A DNA stretch of 64,000 nt from Girardinichthys multiradiatus (Eukaryota; Chordata; Actinopteri; Cyprinodontiformes; Goodeidae), in assembly GCF_021462225.1 (NCBI RefSeq), contig NC_061801.1, forward strand, positions 10,784,125 through 10,848,124. Reading direction: 5' to 3'. A model generated the notes under the pieces. That model did no database searches, was not told the DNA's origin, and saw nothing but the letters and a program-made list of their open reading frames with translations. Of this stretch, positions 56,901-64,000 are shown piece by piece; within the stretch, counting starts at the first letter, position 1, and each line of letters starts with the position of its first letter. Made by a program: the position numbers and the translations under genes.

Positions 56901-59900
56901 GGACAGGTGGGCTGGTCCCACCAAGCACAGCCAGTTGTTATCAGATGACTTCTCTGCAAACTGCTTCTAACAAGAAACCTCTGAGTTCACAAAAGAAATT
57001 ATGTCAGAGGTCGGGAAATTTTACAGATGAAGGAGAATGTTGAAGCAGAGCCATGCTGTTCAGAGCATCTGATGGGAAAAGATTGCCAAAGAAACGTTGT
57101 TGCTGCTTTTGCTAAACGGATCAGGGCTCAGCAGGTGAGAACACTTCCTTGTTGCAAAAGTACATTTAGATATCAACAGTTATTGTTAATAATTTTAAAA
57201 AATCTTATTTTTATTAATAATAATAATCAGATATTATTGTTATTATTATAAGCCCTGAGGAGCTCCATATGCAGATCGCGCAATTAAAGCCAGTGATAAA
57301 TGTGGTAGCAAGTCCAGTTTAAACTGCTTCATTTTTGTCTTATGCATCTAAATATATTCAATGTGTTTTGTTGTACAATAGATGAGTTCACTGAGTGAAG
57401 AGAAGCTATATTTTTTGCTCAATTTGGTGCATTTAATGTTTAATTGCTCAGTTGATAATACCTTAGTTAACCCAGTAACTGATCCAATGTTAACAACTGC
57501 TAATGTATACACGTGTATGTTTAAATATATGTGTATTTATTAATATAGCGAGATCTGGTCTGTCTTTAGTGAATTATTTCGAAAATCCGGACGTTGTGCT
57601 CATTCTGTTTCCTGTTGTTGCGGTATAATTCATGCGGACTGACTTCGGCCGTGCTCTGGCTTCCGGCAAAAATGGCCGTCCACAGAGCGCAGCACTTGTG
57701 CTCTGCCATCTGATGAACACTGACTGTCTCTCCTCCTGACTCTGTTGCGTCTCTCTCTGATAGTGACTAAAATATATCTAAAGAAACATCAGATTCGTCA
57801 CTGCTGTCTGTGTTGCTGGCCATTGTAGCAGCAGTCAGGTTTAGGGTTCTCCTTTGACGTCATGAAAGAGCGCAACAAAATCGCAAAGGAGTAGGATCGA
57901 AATACCTTTTGAGTGACATTTATGATCATATATTTTAAAAACTGTTCATTTAAGTGGCATAGATGTACTCTTTAAAATATGTTTTAAATGTTTCTTTTCC
58001 ATAAATGTAATTGGATTTATCAAGAAAATTCGATATCTGCATCTGCACTGTAATATAAGTTGTGAAAAACTATGTATAAATACTATTTTAAGCTGACTTT
58101 TAAAACAGCTATATGTCTTCAACCATTTGAATGAGCTTCAGCGGCTTCTGAGGGTTAGGTTTACAGCAGTTTAGAATGTCCTTCATCACCCGCCCAGCTT
58201 TTCTGTTTGGCCCTGCATCATATAAACAACAGCGGGGGAGGATGGCCATAATCACTGGGGAGGTTGGGGGCGACAGACTGTGAACAGAGAGAACGTTCCT
58301 TAAGCATGACCTCAAGGTCCTCCCCACCATAATTCACCCCATTTCGTCAAAGTGGCCCAAAATCTGCCCTCAGACTCAGGATGTACACCCCTCGCATATA
58401 AACACAGATACGCATGCGTACGCCTTTACTGAAAGGGCTCCAGCTGACTGGGTAAATATTTGGGCCGCAGTTGCTCCAGTTGACGACAGAACGGCTACCT
58501 CGTCTTTTCATCTTCTGCTGGGGACAAAGCTCTCCAAAGGCTCCAGTGGAATAAAACACATAATTCCAGAAGTGGGAGTTGTGGTACCAGTAATGAAGCG
58601 TTTTCAGCTTTGTGAAGAGCTTCTCATTTACCTTGATGAATACCGGAGGCCACAGGAATGAACAGAAACAATACAGCTCGGATGAACTGAGGTAGCTCTA
58701 TTTATATCTGAGCACAAATGGGTGCAAGTCAAACCAAACACAAATCAACATAAATGCATCTTCAATCATGCGTTCTTGGTCAATCAGATTATGGAGAGTA
58801 GTGCTAATAGTGTTCAGTGGCTAACTGGGTGGGGGTTGTACTGACCATGTAGTTGGAAATACAGTCATACTGCATATGGCTTTGAAAAAGTCTTCACACC
58901 CCTTTCAGTTGTTTACATTTTGTCATATTACAACCTCAAACTTCAGTGTCCATGTGCATAATTGTGAAGTGGAAGAAACTGACACATGTTTTTCAACATT
59001 TTTCATAAATTTAATTTAAAAAATGAGCGCGCATTTGTATTTAGCCCCTCTATTCTGTCACCTCTAAAGAAAATCAATCAGATAAGTCCATCTCAGTGTA
59101 ATTTAATCTCAAGTCTGTTCTGCTAAGGGCTTAAGGGTTTGTTAGAGAATGTTAATAAACAATCGGCATCATTAAGACCAAGAAATACAGCAGACAGGTC
59201 CGAAGCTGATTAGTGGAAAGAAATTGATGTGAAAATGAATATGGCACAACTGAAAACGCACCAAGACATAGTCTTGCTTCTAACCAGTAGGAATGAGCAA
59301 TTTGATACAAGATTTAATCATCATCAGATTATTTGCTATTTATTGTGATGACAATAAGAGGTACCATAACGAGGACTAACATTTGGTAGTGCAACTGTAC
59401 TGCTAAACAGTACACAAGAGATGCATGCAGTCATGCACATTTTATTTTCATGACAACAATAAACAATTCATGCAAGAAGGGAATTAATCAGAGAAGTAAC
59501 CAAGGGACCTATGGTAACTCTGGAGGAGCTGCAGGGATCCAATGCTCAGGTGGGAGAATCTGTTGACAGCATAACTATTCTGCACTTCCTTAAAAGCTTG
59601 CGAACAGAAAACATTGTGAAATATGGTGTTGGTGATTTTCATGGGGTGAAGTTCATGGGAAGATGGATGGAGCTAAATTCAGGGCAATCCAGAAAGAAAG
59701 ACCATAAAGGCTGCAAAGGACGTGAGACTGGGCCAGAGAGTGAAAGGTATGATTGGATTGGGTTACTAAATATAAATGCACGACACATTAGTTGGAAAAA
59801 AACATTAAAACCTTGTATTATTTTCCTTCTACTACATAATTATGCACTTCTTTGTGTTGGTTTTAGTCATAATTTGACATTTCAAAAATACTTTGAAGTT

Positions 59901-60362
59901 AAAAAGTTAATAATTGCTCAGCAGGAAAGAGTTCATCTCACCTGCAATCCCTTGCAGAAGTCCACACACATTGAAGATGCTCTTCTTCATGATGCTTTGG
60001 AAGCACATGGTGAAGATGGAGATAAACGCCACAGCACACAGCAGCAGGATCCCCGCAGCCAGAAAGATGGATGTTGCTTGCCAGAACCCGCTAGCAATCT
60101 CCCCGAAGTGAACTGCATACGGTCCGCACAGTATCCCCCGCTGCATGTGTGGTAGCTTTATGCAGCGGCCGTAGATTCCCAGAGTTGGTCTGTAGGCCTC
60201 GCCGGCTGCGGTGGCCCCATGGGGGCCAAAGACGGCGTCAGGTGTGCGGGGATAACCCACCAGCCAGTCAGTGCTCATGAAGGCGATGAGTTCGCCAAAG
60301 GCAGCCACAATACTCAACAGGGTCCATAGCATGGAGCGGCAGGTGACAATGACATGGCACAT
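47691..60362 (-). CDS. lhfpl2: LHFPL tetraspan subfamily member 2 (complete, two coding exons)
   Basis: Small four-pass membrane protein of the lipoma-HMGIC-fusion-partner-like family, in the claudin/PMP22-like tetraspan group; its biochemical role is not settled, though mouse work links it to reproductive tract development. Exons are 60362-59942 (421 nt) and 47947-47691 (257 nt), joined in phase through a split Gly codon with GTGAGA/CACAG borders, giving 225 residues (human 228). Spans lie at about 11-30, 92-120, 130-154 and 172-196. The first extracellular loop (about 31-91) contains the DW residues and a Gly/Pro-rich stretch that differs from mammals. The C-terminus [14 protein letters not shown] is almost identical to mammalian LHFPL2. 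The start reads [13 protein letters not shown] with A at -3. The 12-kb intron is full of mobile elements. At least one upstream non-coding exon is likely. Confidence 0.96.
49409..49424. repeat. CT microsatellite
   Basis: Eight TC units, followed by interrupted pyrimidine-rich sequence to about 49470. Confidence 0.85.
52699..53490 (-). mobile_element. Truncated Tc1-like element (DD36E family)
   Basis: Starts after TA with CACTCACCGGCCACTTTATT and carries minus-strand transposase. One frame (53168-52731) reads [27 protein letters not shown] and [14 protein letters not shown] to GGRTRY. The preceding segment (53407-53147) is offset by a frameshift near 53160. Homology to the copy at 37821 ends abruptly at 53490, at GAGATGCTC, so the transposase N-terminus and the second end are gone. 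Confidence 0.88.
53491..54000 (-). mobile_element. Old Tc1-like transposase remnant (N-terminal half, minus)
   Basis: The minus strand encodes [19 protein letters not shown] then [19 protein letters not shown], a Tc1 transposase N-terminal helix-turn-helix region, followed leftward by damaged IMLWGC-type sequence (around CCCCACAGCATGATGCTACC). It abuts the truncated element ending at 53490. Confidence 0.6.
54000..54450 (+). mobile_element. Old Tc1-like remnant (3' part)
   Basis: Sequence equivalent to the catalytic-Glu region (AACATTTGTGGACTATTC) and the segment after it (CCAGCCAGAATTATCTCAG), followed by an AT-rich terminal tail with GGGGGTATATGAATGTTTTTG. No open frame. Confidence 0.45.
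54620..55887 (-). mobile_element. Near-complete Tc1-like element, 1268 bp (DD36E spacing)
   Basis: TA at 54618-54619 and 55888-55889. The ends CAGGGGTTGGACAATGAAAC and GTTTCATTGTCCAACCCCTG (with CGGTTT before the right one) are inverted and extend about 35 bp. The length and short ends match other 1.2-kb Tc1-like elements of fish. It is a different family from 37821-39015. Confidence 0.92.
54672..55701 (-). pseudogene. Tc1-like (DD36E) transposase, one frameshift and one stop
   Basis: The start at 55701 reads [19 protein letters not shown], with a helix-turn-helix ([19 protein letters not shown]) and a basic linker [11 protein letters not shown] frame slip occurs near 55475. The second frame (from about 55484) runs through [16 protein letters not shown] and [11 protein letters not shown]; 36 residues separate the second Asp and the Glu. 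A TGA at 54717-54719 cuts the last residues, after which the frame reads [14 protein letters not shown] to a natural stop at 54672. Two small lesions only. Confidence 0.88.
56075..56560 (+). mobile_element. Internally deleted Tc1-like relic
   Basis: The terminal-repeat stretch ATAGACCAACACAAAGTAGT is joined to a late transposase segment ([14 protein letters not shown], then the equivalent of AGCCCAGTCAAAGTCCAG), with the middle missing. Same old family as 41455-43000. Confidence 0.6.
56784..57010 (+). pseudogene. THAP-domain relic
   Basis: One frame reads [20 protein letters not shown] then YFPEEEDQ, the THAP N-terminal zinc-ligand region and LHYFP block, with the second Cys apparently replaced by Gly. 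A second frame continues [12 protein letters not shown] and [16 protein letters not shown], the conserved Trp, TKHS, S-D-x-F and CF positions, then stops. The frameshift and the lost ligand mark it as dead. It is probably from a P-element-like transposon or a retroposed THAP gene. Confidence 0.55.
58870..59860 (+). mobile_element. Old Tc1-like element adjoining lhfpl2 exon 1
   Basis: Terminal sequence TTTGTCATATTACAACCTC, damaged transposase start (CATTAAGACCAAGAAATACAG), then an open stretch from 59511 with [19 protein letters not shown] and [11 protein letters not shown], both Tc1-family pieces. A segment near 59280-59470 interrupts it. It ends roughly 80 bases from the lhfpl2 donor site. 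Confidence 0.6.
59942..60362 (-). CDS. lhfpl2: lhfpl2 coding exon 1
   Basis: ATG is the complement of 60360-60362. Encodes residues 1-140, through [13 protein letters not shown], plus one base of Gly141. Donor GTGAGA. A plausible 5' UTR acceptor (CACCACTCAG, complement of 60406-60415) lies about 45 nt upstream, suggesting that the exon begins near 60405. Confidence 0.95.
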
Positions 60363-61539
60363 GCTGACGGCAGTTTTGTGCGTCTCTGCTCAGATATCAA
60401 CAAGGCTGAGTGGTGAGAAATGTGTGTGGTCTACTTGCCTTTTAAATACCACAAGCTGAGATTACGAACCTTCTCAAGTGGAGACAGGGGAACAAGTTAA
60501 ACCCTTCACAGGAAAGACAAAAGGTCCACGTTAATGATTCACAGTCCGCCGCTTCCCTCTTTTCCCCTGCAGTTATTTCACTTTTCTTATCTTCGCTTCA
60601 GTACAACTGTCGTTCCTCCTCCTCGGGCTCACCCTTGTTCTGTCAGCGTGGTCTTCAGACTCTTCTGCTGACTGGTTTTTGGTGTCTACATTGTATTGAA
60701 GTCGTTTTTCTTGAGCCAGCCCGCTGGCGTCACTTCAGACACACCTAAGAGATAAAAACACCGGAACACAAGAACAGGGTGAGTTCTTAAATTGCATGTA
60801 TAAAATGTAATTGCATGTACGTATACAAGAAGATCAAGGATGATCGGCAATTTCTGCCGCCCTTGGTCTGCCTTCCCTTCCATGAATGGAAAAGACGTGT
60901 AGAGGATGAGAAAAAGTGTGCGGGAGGAGCAAAGAGAGGAGGAAGGGAGGCTTCTGCTGTAGATCTTAAGGGGGGCGGGGGGCTTAATGAGTTGTAGAAA
61001 GATGAGTTCTTTTGAAGAAGGCCTCTTCTCTTTTCACTTTGTTTATGTTAAAGGATTTGTGATCAGGCCACTCAGGCTGCTTCCTACTCCCTGTGGATCA
61101 TCGACTGAGGTTGTAAAGAGGGAAAAAAATAGAAAAGTAAATTAATGTGTGTCAGCCTTTGTTTTTGTGTGTGCATGCTGTAGAGAAGGAGATGGGGAAG
61201 TTAAACTAGACGTGGAAAAATCGGAACGACAAGCGGATACAGACTGAGAGAAAAACAAGCTTGGGGCCTCTCATCTGGCAGCCCACACAGCTGACCTGAG
61301 GTCAGCCAATGAATGATAGGATAACGGCTGTCCGGCTGTCACATGACTGCTGATAACCTCAGTACATTAACTGCTGAATCAGGGGCAGTAGAGTCAGGAT
61401 GTGAAATTTTTATTGAATTTATTTAACCTTCATTTAACAGGAAGTATGTTGAGATTAAAGAAGTTATCTCCTTTTCAAGGCAGACTTGCTCAAGAAGCTT
61501 CACTGTTCCAAGGCAATATATAACATCAACAACCAAATA

Positions 61540-63255
61540 CTCTCACCAAACACTTTTTTAGTTATGCCATGCTAGGACAGGGCTACATGCCCTTTTGCGT
61601 TCAGAACTGCCTAAATTCCTGGCAGCTCAGATCCAACAAAGTATTGGAAATGCCTCTCAAAAAATTTTGATTCATATTGGCATGATTGCAACACCCAGTT
61701 GATGCAGATCTGTAGGTTGCTCATCCATAATGCAAATCTCCCGTTCCAAAGGAGCTTGATTGGATTGATATCACGTGACTTTGGAGTCCATTGGAGCACA
61801 GTGTATTGCCAGTCTGAGATGATTTAAGCTTGGTGACATAGTGCAGCTCTATACCCTCTACAGGGGCTCGAGGGTTCATGGGAGTTTGCCCAACCGGTTC
61901 ACATGTGTTTTGTGGACCTGGAGAAGGCATTCGACTGTGTCCCTCGTGATGCCCTGTGGGGGGTGCTCCAGGAGTATGGAATCGGGGGCCCTTTACTAGG
62001 GGCCATCCGGTCCCTGTACGAGCGGAGCAGGAGTTTGGTCCGCATTGCCGGCACTAAGTCGGACCTGTTCCCAGTGCATGTTGGACTCCGGCAGGGCTGC
62101 CCTTTGTCACCGGTCCTGTTCATAACTTTTATGGACAGGATTTCTAGACGCAGCAAAGGGCCGGAGGGGGTCGGGTTTGGGGACCAGTGGATTTCGTCTC
62201 TTCTTTTTGCAGATGACGTGGTCCTGCTGGCCCCCTTTAGCCAAGACCTACAGCATGCGCTGTGGCGGTTCGCAGCCGAGTGTGAAGCGGCTGGGATGAG
62301 GATCAGCTCCTCCAAGTCCGAGGCCATGGTACTCGACCGGAAAAGGGTGGCTTGTCCTCTTCAGGTTGGAGGGGAGTTCCTGCCTCAAGTGGAGGAGTTT
62401 AAGTATCTCGGGGTCTTGTTCACGAGTGAGGGAAGAATGGAGCGGGAGATCGACAGACGGATCGGTGCGGCTGCCACAGTAATGGGGGCGCTGTGCCGGT
62501 CCGTTGTGGTGAAGAAAGAGCTGAGCCGAAAAGCAAAGCTCTCAATTTACTGGTTGGTCTACGTTCCTACCCTCACTTATGGCCATGAACTTTGGGTCAT
62601 GACCGAAAGAACAAGATCCCGGATTCAAGCGGCTGAAATGAGCTTCCTCCGTAGGGTGGCCGGGCACTCCCTTAGAGATAGGGTGAGGAGCTCGGCCATC
62701 CGGGAGGGGCTCGGAGTAGAGCCGCTGCTCCTCCACATCGAGAGGAGCCAGTTGAGGTGGCTCGGGCATCTATACCGGATGCCTCCTGGACGCCTTCCTT
62801 GGGAGGTGTTCCAGGCACGTCCCACCGGGAGGAGGCCCAGGGGATGGCCCAGGACACGCTGGAGGGACTATGTCTCTCGGCTGGCCTGGGAACGCCTTGG
62901 GCTCCCCCTGGAGGAACTGGAGGAGGTGTCTGGAGAGAGGGACGTCTGGGCGTCTCTGTTGAGTCTGCTGCCCCCGCGACCCGGTCCCGGATAAAGCGGA
63001 AGACGACGAACGAACGAACGAACATAGTGCATTATCTCACTGGATGTAGCTTTTAGGAAATAGGTACACTGTGGTCAAGAAGGGATGGACATGGTCAGCA
63101 ACAATACTCAGGCAGGCTGTGGCATTAAATAAAACCTACCTAGTGTAATGGGCCCAAAGTGCACCAAGAAAATTCCCTTACACCATTTCACATAACTAAT
63201 TACATGTGTTAACAAACAAATGAACAGGTATACCTTATAAAGTGGCTGTTGAGCA
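61540..63255 (-). mobile_element. Decayed Tc1-like (DD36E family) element split by a LINE
   Basis: Left part 61540-61845 is a diverged copy of the left end of 52699-53490 (CTCTCACCAAACACTTTTTT against the intact end; shared TTTTGCGTTCAGAACTGCCT and AATGCAAATCTCCCGTTCC). The homology resumes at 63032-63255 (GGTACACTGTGGTCAAGAAG, GGATGGACATGGTCAGCAAC), ending TTATAAAGTGGCTGTTGAGC before TA. The transposase middle is also deleted. The LINE at 61846-63021 lies inside. Confidence 0.8.
61846..63021 (+). mobile_element. 5'-truncated LINE copy with open RT frame (Rex/RTE-like)
   Basis: Flanked by the 10-bp duplication ACATAGTGCA (61836-61845 and 63022-63031). An uninterrupted frame runs from the truncation point to TAA at 62994, 382 residues. 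It contains FVDLEKAFDCVPRDALW, GLRQGCPLSPVLF, the active-site LLFADDVVLL, the MVLDRK block, and the C-terminal [11 protein letters not shown] and PRTRWRDYV. The endonuclease and N-terminal RT are absent. The 3' tail is a run of CGAA units. The intact frame and clean duplication imply a recent insertion. Family assignment is by general resemblance only. Confidence 0.9.
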
Positions 63256-63279
63256 TATCTAGTAAATTAAAACAAGTCA

Positions 63280-63960
63280 GAGTCAAGATACTGCAGCTAC
63301 AATGTCCAATTTAAGAATAGCAGTTTCACTCTAGTATATTTAAATGCTTTAAGCTCCCCCAGACAGACAAATGCATAAAGCTTAAGTGTTCTCTCAAGAT
63401 TAGTATGTGTTGAGAAGTTGAGAAAAAATCTAGATATGAGAGGCCAACTCAAGGATCGTAAGCCATAGCAGATGTTTGAGAGTGGACTGAAAAAGATGCA
63501 TTTACCCAGTATAGCTTTGTACATAAAATATTCTGCCACTGTTAAGCCCACAAAGGCAAAGAAACTAGATCATAAAGCATATAGTTATGCGTCCTATACA
63601 ACAGATTGACGAAGAGTGACACATAGAATCTAAAATTCTTCTACGTAGGAAAAACAATCATATACATGATGTGCAGATCACTATAAAATTTAAAAAATGT
63701 GGTCAAAACACATTTGTATTTGACGGATAAATAACCACAGGTTAAAATTCTCCTCCAGGGTACAAATACCATTATCTGAAATATTGGGAGTGTTTTAAAA
63801 AAAAGGAAAATTAGGTTTTATTCATATTAGGGACCAACTTTAATCAATGCCTCGCAGGGATGCCTGTAATGGTCAGCTCAATACAGTATGGTATCATCTG
63901 CATAAGCGTTTACCTTCATTCTAAACATATTGTGTCCCATATTATTTGGGGTAGTTTCCA
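63280..63960 (-). mobile_element. LINE reverse-transcriptase relic
   Basis: On the minus strand, KVNAYADDTILY (about 63930-63890) is the reverse-transcriptase active-site motif, followed by a stop and by damaged downstream sequence (NGICTLEENFN near 63760). An 84-codon open frame at 63551-63297 may be the decayed C-terminal part. It differs from the other LINE families here. Confidence 0.5.
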
Positions 63961-64000
63961 TTTAAAACAGTGCTATTATAGATGCATTACCTCTCATTCT

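Larger units (their letters stand above)
47948..59941. other. lhfpl2 coding intron
   Basis: A 12-kb intron. It holds a CT microsatellite, DD36E Tc1 elements (52699-53490, 54620-55887), older Tc1 remnants (53491-54450, 56075-56560, 58870-59860) and a THAP-domain relic (56784-57010). I recognise nothing in 47960-49400, 49430-52690 and 57020-58860 beyond a possible regulatory block near 51590-51850. Confidence 0.7.
60363..64000. other. Region upstream of lhfpl2 coding exon 1
   Basis: Probably 5' UTR and first intron of lhfpl2. 60410-61530 is unrecognised, with a purine-rich patch near 60900-60980. 61540-63255 is a dead Tc1 carrying a LINE, and 63280-63960 is a LINE relic. No first exon or promoter can be fixed. 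Confidence 0.5.

Noticed and set aside
59511..60155. 214-codon plus-strand open frame
   Set aside because: It joins a Tc1 relic to the antisense of lhfpl2 exon 1; the Tc1 pieces and the real gene on the opposite strand explain it.
1..64000. CRISPR arrays, operons, phage or plasmid features
   Set aside because: No regularly spaced repeats or prokaryotic gene layout; introns and fish-type transposons show a vertebrate genome.

Overview
This window is vertebrate nuclear DNA, most likely from a teleost fish. Three host genes with canonical GT-AG introns can be reconstructed exon by exon. The rest is AT-rich intronic and intergenic DNA full of repeats typical of fish genomes: Tc1/mariner elements, several LINE families, hAT elements and a tRNA-derived SINE. 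The species cannot be fixed from the sequence alone. Nothing looks prokaryotic.

Host genes, left to right. (1) ap3b1, minus strand: the first six coding exons (25246 down to 4223) encode the N-terminal 202 residues of the AP-3 complex beta subunit, and the gene continues past the left edge. (2) scamp1, plus strand: nine coding exons (27535-39990) give a complete 336-residue tetraspan vesicle protein, with a poly(A) signal at 41212. (3) lhfpl2, minus strand: two coding exons (60362-59942 and 47947-47691) give a complete 225-residue tetraspan protein. ap3b1 and scamp1 are head to head, 2.3 kb apart; scamp1 and lhfpl2 are tail to tail. The same gene neighbourhood is known on human 5q14. ap3b1 and scamp1 both serve endosomal or secretory membrane traffic, but the sequence does not show that they are co-regulated.

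Mobile elements. The best preserved is a 1610-bp Tc1 element with long inverted repeats (14234-15843); its transposase is broken only by one nonsense codon. Two other Tc1-like families (37821-39015 with relatives at 52699-53490 and 61540-63255; and 54620-55887) have a 36-residue spacing between the last two catalytic acids. Two young, 5'-truncated copies of one LINE family (10700-11394 and 61846-63021) are nested inside a hAT element and a dead Tc1 element, each flanked by a readable 10-bp target duplication. An L2-like LINE with a large internal deletion lies at 21662-23330. Many older Tc1 remnants fill the introns and the scamp1-lhfpl2 gap.

Non-coding DNA. Several repeat-free stretches rich in homeodomain-type cores (1080-1460, 8040-8940, 18290-18760, 30040-30530) look like conserved non-coding enhancer candidates. 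The ap3b1 neighbourhood is near the developmental gene OTP in other vertebrates, so they may serve a distant gene. This is inference and needs alignment. I found no clear undescribed system; the most informative observations are the nested insertions, the LINE tails, the THAP-domain relics and the candidate enhancers.
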